A stretch of DNA of 64,000 nt, taken from assembly GCA_017503785.1 (NCBI GenBank), contig JAFVSK010000020.1, positions 1-64,000 of the forward strand. The letters run 5' to 3'. The notes beneath the pieces are model-generated. The model searched no databases and had not been told where the DNA came from. It saw only the letters and a program-made list of their open reading frames with translations. The stretch comes from Clostridia bacterium (GTDB lineage Bacteria > Bacillota > Clostridia > Oscillospirales > Acutalibacteraceae). The translations under genes were made by a program, and so were the position numbers. Below are positions 8,589 through 17,370 of this stretch, one piece after another (position 1 is the first letter of the stretch; the number at the start of each line of letters is the position of its first letter).

Positions 8589-10379
8589 TTATTTGATTTT
8601 CTCAAAATCAGCAGCACCATGCTTGCACAACGGGCAAACAAAATCCTCGGGAAGCGGCTCCCCTTCATATACATACCCGCAAATCTTGCAAACATACCCT
8701 TTTTTGCCCTCGATCTGCGGCTTCGGCTTCACGTTGTTTTGGTAATAGGTGTAGGTCATCGTTTCGCGATCGCCCAACACGCGCGCCTCGGTAACCGAGC
8801 AAATGAACATACCGTGCGTATCCAGATCCACGTATTGCTCCACCTTGAGCGACATAAAGGAATTGATGTACCGCGGCAGGAAAATAAGCCCGTTATCCGA
8901 CCGCAGCGGCTCACATTCGGCAAACTTATCCACATTACGGCCGCTGGCAAAGCCAAACTTTTCAAACACCGTAAAGGGCGCATCCACCGTTAAGCAGTTA
9001 ATATTCATCTTGCCCGTTTGCTTGATAATGTGATGCGAATAATTTTCTTTATTGATCGTCACGGCAATACGGTTAGGCGTGTTGGTCACCTGCGTAACCG
9101 TGTTCACGATCAAGCCGTTGTCCTTCTTGCCGTCGTGCGAGGTCACCACGTACAAACCGTAACCAATGTTAAACAGCGCCGTCAGATCGTTTTTGTCGGC
9201 CGTATCGCTCTGCTGCGCCAGATATTCACGGCACAGCTCCTCGGCCATCTGCTCCAGCTGAGCACTGCTTTCGTCGTTCAGAGCCGATACGATCTTCACC
9301 GTGGTATCGGTAAAGGTGATATTCTTGCTCTTCTCAAGCATGCCGCGCATCACCTTTGCAGCAAGCGGCGCCCAAGATCCGTTTTCCACCAGCGCCACCG
9401 TGCGGTTGCTGTAGTTGCGCTCGGTAAGATGGTTGATAAACTCCCGCATAAACGGAAAGATCTCCGCGTTGTAGGTGGTGGTTGCCAACACCAGCTTACT
9501 GTAACGGAACGCATCCTCCACCGCTTCGGCCATATCGCAGCGTGCCAGATCGTTAATAACCACCTTCGGGCAGCCCTTGGCCTTCAGCTTTTCGGCCAAT
9601 TGCAGCACCGCCTTTTTAGTGTTGCCGTACACCGAGGTATAGGCGATCACAATGCCCTCCTCCTCGGGCTGGTAGCTCGACCACGTGTTATACAAATTCA
9701 GGTAATACCCCAAATTTTCCTTCAAGATCGGGCCGTGCAGCGGGCAAATCGCGGCAATGTCGAGCCCTGCCGCTTTTTTAAGCAAGCTCTGCACCTGCAC
9801 GCCGTACTTGCCAACGATACCGATATAATACCGCCGCGCCTCGCAAGCCCAATCCTCCTCAACATCCAGCGCGCCGAACTTTCCGAAGCCGTCGGCCGAA
9901 AACAGCACCTTATCCGTGCTGTCGTAGGTAACGATCACCTCGGGCCAGTGTACCATCGGCGCCGTAACAAACGTGAGCTGATGCTTACCGAGCGACAAGG
10001 TATCTCCCTCACCCACCACCAACTGCTGATCGGCAAAATCGGTGCCGAAAAAGTTGTTCATCATGACAAACGCTTTGGAAGAAGCCACCAACGTAACGTT
10101 CGGATACACCTTTACAAAATTCGCAATATTCGCTGAATGATCCGGCTCCATGTGCTGCACGATAAGATAATCCGGCTGCTTGCCGCCGAGCACACTTTGG
10201 AGATTGTCCAGCCACTCGTGGGTAAACGCCGCATCCACCGTGTCCAGCACGGCGATCTTCTCATCCATGATCACGTAAGAGTTATAGGACATACCGTTGG
10301 GAACCACATATTGCCCCTCAAAAAGATCGATCTTGTGATCGTTAACACCAATGTAGAAAATATCCTTCGTGACTGTCAT
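8589..10379 (-). CDS. Flavodiiron protein fused to flavin reductase and rubredoxin domains
   Basis: 596 residues from ATG 10379, chosen because GGAGG is seven bases upstream (the frame is open seven codons further). Four modules in order: metallo-beta-lactamase-like diiron domain (~1-245) with HMEPDH at 76-81; flavodoxin-like FMN domain (~250-390, starting [16 protein letters not shown]); flavin-reductase-like domain (~400-545, [17 protein letters not shown]); and a C-terminal rubredoxin (CKICGY and CPLCK). Such proteins reduce oxygen to water, or NO, in anaerobes. The fused reductase and rubredoxin should let NAD(P)H drive the diiron site without a separate reductase. A free rubredoxin follows. 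Confidence 0.92.
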   Translation of the reverse strand: MTVTKDIFYIGVNDHKIDLFEGQYVVPNGMSYNSYVIMDEKIAVLDTVDAAFTHEWLDNLQSVLGGKQPDYLIVQHMEPDHSANIANFVKVYPNVTLVASSKAFVMMNNFFGTDFADQQLVVGEGDTLSLGKHQLTFVTAPMVHWPEVIVTYDSTDKVLFSADGFGKFGALDVEEDWACEARRYYIGIVGKYGVQVQSLLKKAAGLDIAAICPLHGPILKENLGYYLNLYNTWSSYQPEEEGIVIAYTSVYGNTKKAVLQLAEKLKAKGCPKVVINDLARCDMAEAVEDAFRYSKLVLATTTYNAEIFPFMREFINHLTERNYSNRTVALVENGSWAPLAAKVMRGMLEKSKNITFTDTTVKIVSALNDESSAQLEQMAEELCREYLAQQSDTADKNDLTALFNIGYGLYVVTSHDGKKDNGLIVNTVTQVTNTPNRIAVTINKENYSHHIIKQTGKMNINCLTVDAPFTVFEKFGFASGRNVDKFAECEPLRSDNGLIFLPRYINSFMSLKVEQYVDLDTHGMFICSVTEARVLGDRETMTYTYYQNNVKPKPQIEGKKGYVCKICGYVYEGEPLPEDFVCPLCKHGAADFEKIK

Positions 10380-10412
10380 AGTCATTCCTCCGTGGTACAA
10401 AGTTGCCTTTTA

Positions 10413-10441
10413 ATTCTATCGCATATTCCTTGAATTGTCAA
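10413..10441 (-). promoter_or_regulatory. Promoter of the flavodiiron-rubredoxin operon
   Basis: Minus strand TTGACA (10441-10436), 17 bp, TAGAAT (10418-10413), about 34 bases before the start codon. Confidence 0.7.
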
Positions 10442-10489
10442 CGCTTCACATTAAAATCAGTATGCACCTTTTTGCCCGGCATTATCCAT

Positions 10490-10518
10490 AAAAAGGCTCC
10501 GACATACTCGCCGGAGCC
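10490..10518 (-). terminator. Terminator of the Cthe_2159-like gene
   Basis: GGCTCCG (10495-10501) / CGGAGCC (10512-10518); on the minus strand followed by TTTTTA. Confidence 0.75.
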
Positions 10519-10523
10519 TTTGC

Positions 10524-12272
10524 TTATTCCGCTGTGAATGAGCCCGATTGATCCCCCACCTGCACGGTATAGTTCTTACCGCTTTGAATATCCGGGCTGC
10601 TCACGATCACCACCGCATACGGCAGCGACGGTGTATGCGTTAATAACGTTTTGCCTGCCGCGGTTTTCACCGTAAGCTCGGTGCCTGCCGCTTGATTTCC
10701 CACACTCAGTGCCAGCACACCCTGCTTTGATCCGCTGAAGCTCTGCGCCATCCGCGCAGCACCGGTACCGATAAAGGTTCCACCCGTAATCACGGCACTC
10801 TTGTCGTAATCCAGCGTGGCGGTATCGCCCTGCGTGGGCCCGCACACCGTCGTGTAGCCACCCGTGATCTCCAGCGTACCGTTGGCGTCAATACCGTCGC
10901 CCGAAGCCGTAACGGACAGCGTACCGCCGGCAATCACGATACTGCCGTTGGAGGATGAGGATATACCTCCCCCATCTCCTTTGCCGCCGGAGCCGCCGAA
11001 CATACCGTCACGGCCGCCTGTGAAGCCGCTGCTGTCGTTACCGCCTGCAGCGTTCAAGCCGTCGTCATCGGCAGTCAACGTCACTGTGCCGCCGTTAATC
11101 ACAATATGCAGTGCCTCCAAGCCTTCGTAGCTTTCCGTAATGGTGACCGCACCCGCATTGACCGTCAGCGTTTCCTCGGCATGGAAGCCGTCATCACCCG
11201 TCTTGATGGTGAGCGTACCGCCGTTCATCGTCAACGAGGTATCGGCATGCACCGCGTCATCCGCAGCATCCACCGTAAACGTGCCACCGTTGATCAGCAC
11301 CGCACCGGCAGCCTTCAGCCCTTTCATACTGGTGCTGCTTTCCTCGGCCGTATCGGTAGCGTTGGAGCGCATCCACGGCATACCGGGTCTGCCGCCCCAG
11401 CCGTCGGAGCTTTTCTTGGAGCCGTTCACGCTGCCGCCACCGGCCACAATATCGAAGCTGCCGTTCTCGATCTGCAAATACGCACCGGCACTAATGCCAT
11501 CACCCTCAGCCTTAACGGTAAACGTGCCGTTTGAAAGATACACAAACCCCAACGAAGCATCGTCGTTGTTCTCGGCGTGAAAGCCATCCTTGCCCGCCTC
11601 CACCGTAAACGCGCCGGAGGCCACACGAATACTGTCGTTAGCATCCACACCGTGCGATGCAGCGGTAACGGTGTACGTGCCGCCTGCAAACACCAGATCG
11701 TCCTTACACACGATCCCGTGCCCTGCCGGCGAGGTCACCGTCAGGCTGCCGCTACCGTTAAAGGTTAGGTCCTGTTTAGAAAACACCGCTGCATCAATAT
11801 CGTTATCGTCAACCGCAACGAATTTACCACCGTTCGCCAGCGTATTACTCGTCCCCTCGGCCAAGGTCACCACAACCTTGTCCCCCTCAAGAACATACAA
11901 CGCCGCCGAGGCGGCACTGGTAATCGTTACACCGTTTAACACCAGTTGCGGTTTATCACTTTCCTCGGCATCCACGACGATACGCCCGTCGTTCAGCGTC
12001 CCCGATAACACGTACGTCCCCTCATCGGTAATGGTCACGGTGGTACCGTCCACCTTCACCGCCGACGATTGACACGACACCGAGCTGCCGTTCAGCATGA
12101 TCGCTACCCCTGCCTCGTATTCTGTGCGTTGATCGCGGTTGGTAAACATGTCTTCATCGGAAACGGCGCTCACCGTCGTACCGGTGGTAGCAGCCGTATC
12201 TTCTTTTTTATCCGTGCCGCAGGCACACAACAGCAGAATGATGGCTAAAGCCAGCGGGAATACTCTTTTCAC
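10524..12272 (-). CDS. Lipoprotein with Cthe_2159-like beta-helix carbohydrate-binding repeats
   Basis: 582 residues from GTG 12272 (GAGGTG seven bases upstream). A lipoprotein signal ends at the lipobox LCAC near residue 19. The rest is made of short imperfect repeats of the kind INGGTFTVDAADDAVHA and GGTLTIKTGDDGFHA, typical of the right-handed parallel beta-helix of the Cthe_2159 family, members of which bind polygalacturonate. Glycine- and serine-rich loops near residues 285-300 and 415-445 interrupt the repeats. It should sit on the outer face of the membrane. A role in binding plant polysaccharide or in calcium-dependent adhesion is inferred from the family. Confidence 0.8.
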   Translation of the reverse strand: MKRVFPLALAIILLLCACGTDKKEDTAATTGTTVSAVSDEDMFTNRDQRTEYEAGVAIMLNGSSVSCQSSAVKVDGTTVTITDEGTYVLSGTLNDGRIVVDAEESDKPQLVLNGVTITSAASAALYVLEGDKVVVTLAEGTSNTLANGGKFVAVDDNDIDAAVFSKQDLTFNGSGSLTVTSPAGHGIVCKDDLVFAGGTYTVTAASHGVDANDSIRVASGAFTVEAGKDGFHAENNDDASLGFVYLSNGTFTVKAEGDGISAGAYLQIENGSFDIVAGGGSVNGSKKSSDGWGGRPGMPWMRSNATDTAEESSTSMKGLKAAGAVLINGGTFTVDAADDAVHADTSLTMNGGTLTIKTGDDGFHAEETLTVNAGAVTITESYEGLEALHIVINGGTVTLTADDDGLNAAGGNDSSGFTGGRDGMFGGSGGKGDGGGISSSSNGSIVIAGGTLSVTASGDGIDANGTLEITGGYTTVCGPTQGDTATLDYDKSAVITGGTFIGTGAARMAQSFSGSKQGVLALSVGNQAAGTELTVKTAAGKTLLTHTPSLPYAVVIVSSPDIQSGKNYTVQVGDQSGSFTAE

Positions 12273-12353
12273 AGTTGCATCACCTCATGAATAACAGTAT
12301 AACACAAAACCTTATAAAAAGATTAAAAAAAACAAATTTTTTTATAACCGTCC

Positions 12354-12382
12354 TTGACTTCACCCCTATTTTTCTATAAAAT
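12354..12382 (+). promoter_or_regulatory. Promoter of the Na/Pi transporter gene
   Basis: TTGACT (12354-12359), 17 bp, TAAAAT (12377-12382). The predicted leader is about 160 bases. The 280-base gap also contains TATACT on the minus strand (12301-12296), the likely -10 of the divergent lipoprotein gene. Confidence 0.6.
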
Positions 12383-12467
12383 AAACTGGGGTATTTTGGA
12401 AAACAAAAAAATCCGACACAACGGTGTCTTTACTTATAAACAACCGAATTACAGAAAGGATAGGGTG

Positions 12468-12521
12468 ATGATGGGAGAAATTTGTGTTTTCAACATCCTG
12501 CTTTTAACAGGCAACACTTGA
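12468..12521 (+). CDS. Possible 17-residue leader peptide upstream of the Na/Pi transporter
   Basis: ATG 12468 to TGA 12521, preceded by an AAAGGATAGGG purine run. The peptide has a hydrophobic middle (VFNILLL). It lies between promoter and transporter start, ending 30 bases before ATG 12552. No terminator hairpin or codon run is visible that would prove attenuation, so this is only a candidate. Confidence 0.25.
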   Translation: MMGEICVFNILLLTGNT

Positions 12522-12551
12522 TCGGTACGTTTCACAGAAAGGAGAGTATGT

Positions 12552-14225
12552 ATGGAGTTTATGCCATTGTTCGCGAGCCTTATTTGGCTGCTCGCGGGTG
12601 TCGGCGTGTTTATCGTCGGTATGAATTTTATGGGCGAAGCGTTGGAAAAAAGCGCCAGCTCGGGAATGAAGCGCTTGCTTGAGCGCATCAGCAACAACCG
12701 TTTTTCCGGCGTAGGCATCGGTGCGGGCGTTACGGCCATTATTCAAAGCTCGTCTGCCACGTCGGTTATGGTCATCGGTTTGGTCAACGCCGGTGTTATG
12801 ACCCTCATGCAGGCCACCCCCATTATTATGGGTGCCAACATCGGTACAACGGTCACCGGTATTCTGGTGGCTTTAAAGAACGACTATTTCAATATGGCCA
12901 TGTATCTCCTCGCCTTTGCCGGCGTTATGATGGGCTTTTTCAAGAAGGAGAAGATCAAGATCGCCGGCAGCCTTTGCAGCGGTTTGGGCCTCATTTTTGT
13001 CGGTTTGAACATTATGAGCAGTGAGCAGGCGTTCGGAAACCCGTTGGTTGAGAATCTGTTCACGGAGATCTTTAAGAAAATTGATTTTCCGCTGCTTCTC
13101 ATTTTGGTTGGTGTCATCTTCACAGCACTCATCCAAAGCTCCTCTGCCGCTACCGGTGTGGTTATCACGATGGTCGGCACGGGCGTGCTGCCGCTGGAGC
13201 TCGCCTTATTCATCATTCTCGGTGCCAATATCGGTACCTGTGTCACGGCACTGCTTGCCTCGGTGGGCGCGAACGCCAACTCCAAGCGTGTGGCACTCAT
13301 TCACTTCACCTTTAACACCATCGGCACAGCCTTTTTCGCTGCCATCATCTGGATCTTCAAGGATCCCGTTGTCAACCTGTTGGTTTCGGTGTTCCCCGGC
13401 GAAGATCCCATGTCCCTGCAAATGCGTGTTTCGCTTTTCCACGTGATCTTCAACGTAACCACCACCGGCCTTCTGCTGCCGTTTGTCAAGCAGTTGGTAA
13501 GCTATTCCTGCAAAGCCATCAAAGACAAAGCGGAAGAAACCGAAGCCTTGTCGCTCAAATACGTTGACGACCGCTTGCTGACCACGCCGCCTGTTGCGCT
13601 GATGCAGGTCAAAAAAGAGATCGACTATATGCTCACCTTAGTAGAGGAAAACACCTGCCTCGCCTTTGCTTCGATCGACACCGGCACAACCGAGTACAGC
13701 GAGCAAGTCCGAAACAACGAGGAAATCATCGACTTCACCAACGGCGCATTAACGCAGTTCCTCATCAAGCTGACGTCGGTGGTGGAAGAAAGCGACGAAA
13801 CGATCATCGGTTCGTATTTCCACGTGTTGAACGACTTGGAGCGTATCGGTGACCATGCCGAAAACTTCCACGAGATCGGCATTGAAATGCGTGCTAAAGG
13901 CATCGCCTTTTCCGAAAATGCGCAGGGCGGCATCACCTCCATGCGCGAAAAGATCATGGAAATGTTTGCCATCTCCAAGAACGTGTTTGAAACAATGAAC
14001 AAAGACGAACTTTCCGGCCTTACCGTTTTGGAGGAAACCGTCGACGGCATGAAAAAGGAATTTATCGCCAGCCACTTTGCACGGCTCGCCGAAGGCAACT
14101 GCAGCGCCGACGTAAGCCCCTACTACTCCTCGCTGATAGCCGGTCTGGAGCGCGTTGCCGACCACCTTGTGAACGTCGGCTTCAGTATTTTGAACCCCAC
14201 CGGTTCCGATAGAGTTAAACCCTAA
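12552..14225 (+). CDS. Na+/phosphate cotransporter with C-terminal PhoU-like domain
   Basis: 557 residues. Two inverted Na/Pi repeats carry the QSSSATSVMVIGLVNAG and QSSSAATGVVITMVG motifs (near residues 65 and 195), within about eight to nine membrane segments over the first ~320 residues. Residues ~340-545 form a PhoU-like helical bundle (FHVLNDLERIGDHAENF and LIAGLERVADHLVNVGF), which usually makes the link to phosphate regulation. GAAAGGAGAG lies before ATG 12552. The gene is a single unit bounded by its own promoter and terminator. Direction and ion are inferred from the family; some members export phosphate or carry other anions. Confidence 0.9.
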   Translation: MEFMPLFASLIWLLAGVGVFIVGMNFMGEALEKSASSGMKRLLERISNNRFSGVGIGAGVTAIIQSSSATSVMVIGLVNAGVMTLMQATPIIMGANIGTTVTGILVALKNDYFNMAMYLLAFAGVMMGFFKKEKIKIAGSLCSGLGLIFVGLNIMSSEQAFGNPLVENLFTEIFKKIDFPLLLILVGVIFTALIQSSSAATGVVITMVGTGVLPLELALFIILGANIGTCVTALLASVGANANSKRVALIHFTFNTIGTAFFAAIIWIFKDPVVNLLVSVFPGEDPMSLQMRVSLFHVIFNVTTTGLLLPFVKQLVSYSCKAIKDKAEETEALSLKYVDDRLLTTPPVALMQVKKEIDYMLTLVEENTCLAFASIDTGTTEYSEQVRNNEEIIDFTNGALTQFLIKLTSVVEESDETIIGSYFHVLNDLERIGDHAENFHEIGIEMRAKGIAFSENAQGGITSMREKIMEMFAISKNVFETMNKDELSGLTVLEETVDGMKKEFIASHFARLAEGNCSADVSPYYSSLIAGLERVADHLVNVGFSILNPTGSDRVKP

Positions 14226-14240
14226 ATCTTCTAAACAGCA

Positions 14241-14273
14241 AAAAAGATCCCCCCGCATGCGGGGGGATCTTTT
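14241..14273. terminator. Bidirectional terminator between Na/Pi and M23 genes
   Basis: Perfect palindrome around GATCCCCCCGC/GCGGGGGGATC with AAAAA before and TTTT after, between convergent genes. Confidence 0.88.
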
Positions 14274-14274
14274 C

Positions 14275-15825
14275 TTATCGTTTCACGTAATCCAGCGGGT
14301 CCACCAGCTGGCCGTTTTTAATGATCTCAAAATGCAGGTGTGCACCAAAGGAATAGCCGGTATTACCCACGTTGGCAATGTATTCGCCCTGTGCCACCTT
14401 CTGCCCTTCTTCCACCATCAGCTTGCTGCAATGCGCATAGCGCGTCATGTAGCCGTTGCCGTGGTCGATCAGCACGTAGTAGCCGTAGCTGCCGTGGTAT
14501 TCCGCTTCAATTACGGTACCGCCGTCGGAGGCAATGATCGGCTTGCCGTTGGTGCTGCCGTTGGAAATATCGATCGCGCCGTGGAATGAGCCCCATCGCG
14601 AAGCAAACGGCGACGAGATCACCTTGGTGTACGGCAGCGGCCAAATGAAGTTGCCCGTGGCCTTGCCGTCGCCGGCAACAGCTTCCTCGGAATACTTTTG
14701 TGCACCCACGATCACCACTTGATTGACGGGGGCCTGCAGCACCTCACTGGACACCACCGAGCGGTACTGTTCCTTTCCGTTCACGGTAATAATTTCTTCC
14801 GTTACCTTATGCCTGCCGTTTTTGCCGCGTTTTTTAATCACCTGATATCCCAGCGGCTGCTCCGTGGTTTCCTCCACCACCGTAACATAGGCCAGCTTTT
14901 CGGTTTTGGTTTCGTAGCGCACGCTTTTGATCGGCAGCGTGTTCAGATATTGCTGCAAGGAGGCCGCCTCACGCACCGACGATGACGGATACACTCCGTC
15001 GATCACCTCGACCCTCGGAAAGAAGTCAACGTGATCGGCTTTGGGATCCTCGTTAGCCGCCAGCACGGTTGCCATTAGTTTTTCCAACGAAGCGCGGTCA
15101 AGTGCACCGCGAAACACACCGTCAACGTACAAGCCCGAGGTGCGCATCACCGCATCGCCCACCTGCTCAAAGATCACCTCGCACAGCGCTTGCTCATCCA
15201 GCAGCGGCTGCGTTTGGTTCACTGCTACGGTAAGCTGCGGTGTCGGCTCGATCTTAAAGGTATTATCCTCATCCGTCACCAGCCCCTGCACGGTGGCAGC
15301 AGCGTTGGCGTAGACGGTCTCGTTGGCAATATACCCCACGGTTTTTCCGTCGTAGCGCAGTGCCAGCATAAATTCCGACTGCTGCCAATAGGCGAACGTG
15401 TTCACCAATATCAGCAGCGCCGCCAGCGGCGCCCCAACGTTCAGCAGTGTACGAAACACCGCGCGATGACGACGTATGGCCTTTAACGGCAGCGCCAACA
15501 GCCGCTTTGTACGGTCAGCCGTTGTGACATGAACGTGCTCGCCCACCAATGCAAAGTCCTCACGCAGCGACTGCCATTCGGTTTTTAAACGGCGGCAGGT
15601 ACGCAAAACCAAAAAGTCGAACACACGGTACATACCGTTTGCCAACGGTCGCCAAAACACGCGGGTAAACCGCACGATCGACCGCCAGCAACGCGCCGTG
15701 CGCACACCCACCACATAGCAAAAGCGATACGCATTTTCACGCCACTCCTCGGCCGCTTGTTGCCATTGCGGCAGCCATTCGGGTGCCGGCTTTGGCGGGC
15801 GTTTGTTCGGGTCGCGTCGCTTCAC
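14275..15825 (-). CDS. Membrane-anchored M23 peptidase with G5 domain
   Basis: 516 residues from GTG 15825, chosen because AAAGGAG is eight bases upstream and overlaps the earlier in-frame GTG codons. A basic cytoplasmic segment of ~125 residues is followed by one membrane helix (~128-147). The extracellular part has a G5 domain (~300-375: TEKLAYVTVVEETTEQPLGY onward) and a C-terminal LytM/M23 domain with GAIDISN and GAHLHFEI, the zinc ligand motifs. It should cleave peptidoglycan cross-bridges at the cell surface, perhaps in division or sporulation. The long N-terminal cytoplasmic region is unusual and has no domain I recognise. Confidence 0.85.
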   Translation of the reverse strand: MKRRDPNKRPPKPAPEWLPQWQQAAEEWRENAYRFCYVVGVRTARCWRSIVRFTRVFWRPLANGMYRVFDFLVLRTCRRLKTEWQSLREDFALVGEHVHVTTADRTKRLLALPLKAIRRHRAVFRTLLNVGAPLAALLILVNTFAYWQQSEFMLALRYDGKTVGYIANETVYANAAATVQGLVTDEDNTFKIEPTPQLTVAVNQTQPLLDEQALCEVIFEQVGDAVMRTSGLYVDGVFRGALDRASLEKLMATVLAANEDPKADHVDFFPRVEVIDGVYPSSSVREAASLQQYLNTLPIKSVRYETKTEKLAYVTVVEETTEQPLGYQVIKKRGKNGRHKVTEEIITVNGKEQYRSVVSSEVLQAPVNQVVIVGAQKYSEEAVAGDGKATGNFIWPLPYTKVISSPFASRWGSFHGAIDISNGSTNGKPIIASDGGTVIEAEYHGSYGYYVLIDHGNGYMTRYAHCSKLMVEEGQKVAQGEYIANVGNTGYSFGAHLHFEIIKNGQLVDPLDYVKR

Positions 15826-15872
15826 CGACACCACTCCTTTCCGTCATTTCTTACGTAGTATATCAAATTTCG

Positions 15873-15908
15873 TCAAAAAAAGCAAGTGCACCCAAGGTCC
15901 ACTTGCTT
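15873..15908 (-). terminator. Terminator of luxS
   Basis: AAGCAAGTG (15880-15888) / CACTTGCTT (15900-15908); on the minus strand followed by a run of Ts. Confidence 0.82.
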
Positions 15909-15916
15909 TTCTCTGC

Positions 15917-16375
15917 TTATTCGGGATAGTCCAATCGCTCGGGAGTCCACGCAGCAAGCACCGCCGCCTGCGCCGCAGCATAGGCGCGCGCACCGTCCAG
16001 ATCGTGTTCCAAATAGTTGCCGCATTCCCGCTGTGTGGCACCGGGAATAGCCCCCTCAAAGGCGGCAATAAAGGCCAATGTTTCTTGCGTAAGCGCAATC
16101 ACCTGCGCCTCAGTCATGCCACGGGTAAGAAAATAAAATCCCGTGCGGCAGCCCATCGGCCCAAAATAAATGATCTTATCCTCATACGCGCTGTTGCGCA
16201 CATAGGTGGCAAACAAATGCTCCAGCGTGTGCATGGCCGCCACCTCCAAAAACGGCGGCGTATTGGGATGCACGAATCGCAGATCGTAGGTCACCACGTC
16301 GCCGTCCACGCGTGAGGTGTATAAGCCCGGCGTTAACGTGTCGTGATTGATGCGAAAGCTCTGAATCGTTTTCAT
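15917..16375 (-). CDS. luxS: S-ribosylhomocysteine lyase LuxS
   Basis: 152 residues from ATG 16375; GGAGG lies upstream and the ATG overlaps the TGA of the pseudouridine synthase gene, so the two are translationally coupled. Zinc ligands are H49 and H53 in HTLEH and C118 in RECGN; the catalytic cysteine is C76 in GPMGCRTGFY. The enzyme splits S-ribosylhomocysteine into homocysteine and DPD, the precursor of autoinducer-2, as part of the methyl cycle. The companion nucleosidase Pfs is not in the window. Confidence 0.96.
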   Translation of the reverse strand: MKTIQSFRINHDTLTPGLYTSRVDGDVVTYDLRFVHPNTPPFLEVAAMHTLEHLFATYVRNSAYEDKIIYFGPMGCRTGFYFLTRGMTEAQVIALTQETLAFIAAFEGAIPGATQRECGNYLEHDLDGARAYAAAQAAVLAAWTPERLDYPE

Positions 16376-17256
16376 AGATAGTCCTCCAAGCCGTGACTGC
16401 GCAGACACGCCACCATATCCTCAGGCAACGGGCTGTGCAGCCTAATTTCCTCTTCTGTTAACGGATGCCGAAACCGCATTTGCTCGCAATGCAGTGCGTG
16501 GCGCGGCATCACCGTTTCGTCGGTGCCGTACATGGTATCGCCCGCCAACGGATGGCCCAACCACGCCATGTGTACGCGGATTTGATGCGTGCGCCCCGTT
16601 TCCAGCCGCAGCCGCACCAAGGTTACCTCGCCGTCGGTAGCCAGCGCTTCGTAATGTGTAACGCTCTCTTTGCCGCCCTCACCCACCTCGCGGGTAATGC
16701 AGCAGCCCTCTTTGATGCGAATAGGCCGATCCACCGTACCGCTGCCGTGTAGCTCACCCAGCACGATCGCCAGATACGTCTTGTCCGCCTTATGTGCCAT
16801 AGCAAAGGCGATATGTGCGTTTTTGGCTGCCAGCAGTAAGCCGCTCGTGTTGCGGTCTAACCGATTGGTCGGCCGAAACGACAGCGCCTGCCCCTGCCGC
16901 CGATAATACCCCACCACGGCGTTGGCCAAGGTGGGCTCGGACTTACCCGCCGACGGATGCACCGCCAGATACGGCGGCTTATCCACCACCAGCAGCGATT
17001 CGTCCTCAAACACGACGTTCAGCGGCATATCCGCTCCCTCAATGCGCACGGCATCCTCGGGAAAGCACAGCAGCAGCTCCTCGCCGGCGTTCACGCGGTC
17101 GATGCTGCGCCGTTGCTCACCGTTCACGGTGATCCCGCCTGCGTGATGCTTCAGCCGCACCACCGTTCGCCATGAAAAGCCACACCCCTGCCGCAAAAAT
17201 GCCTGCACGGATGTACCGTCATATTCCTTTGGTATTGTAAATTTCATCGTTTCCAT
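16372..17256 (-). CDS. RluA-family pseudouridine synthase
   Basis: 294 residues from ATG 17256 (ATG 17247 is the alternative). Residues ~10-75 look like an S4-type RNA-binding segment (VQAFLRQGCGFSWRTVVRL). The catalytic motif is NRLDRNTSGLLL, with the aspartate nucleophile of the HRLD motif; the usual histidine is asparagine here. GRTHQIRVHMAWLGHPLAGD follows, typical of RluD/YlyB-type enzymes that modify 23S rRNA. The open frame extends 200 codons further upstream over the metG region but that part is antisense. It overlaps luxS by four bases. Confidence 0.9.
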   Translation of the reverse strand: METMKFTIPKEYDGTSVQAFLRQGCGFSWRTVVRLKHHAGGITVNGEQRRSIDRVNAGEELLLCFPEDAVRIEGADMPLNVVFEDESLLVVDKPPYLAVHPSAGKSEPTLANAVVGYYRRQGQALSFRPTNRLDRNTSGLLLAAKNAHIAFAMAHKADKTYLAIVLGELHGSGTVDRPIRIKEGCCITREVGEGGKESVTHYEALATDGEVTLVRLRLETGRTHQIRVHMAWLGHPLAGDTMYGTDETVMPRHALHCEQMRFRHPLTEEEIRLHSPLPEDMVACLRSHGLEDYL

Positions 17257-17262
17257 ACCGTC

Positions 17263-17291
17263 ATTATACGAACTTTCCCGCAAAATTGCAA
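17263..17291 (-). promoter_or_regulatory. Promoter of rluA-like/luxS operon, implying a leaderless transcript
   Basis: Minus strand TTGCAA (17291-17286), 17 bp, TATAAT (17268-17263). Only six bases separate the -10 from ATG 17256, so transcription should begin at or next to the start codon. No Shine-Dalgarno sequence precedes that ATG. Confidence 0.65.
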
Positions 17292-17370
17292 GTTCCTGTG
17301 CAGAAAGACTTGTTTTTTTATAAAAATCTGTTAAAATATATAAGATACCGTTTAAGGAGGTTTCCGGAAT

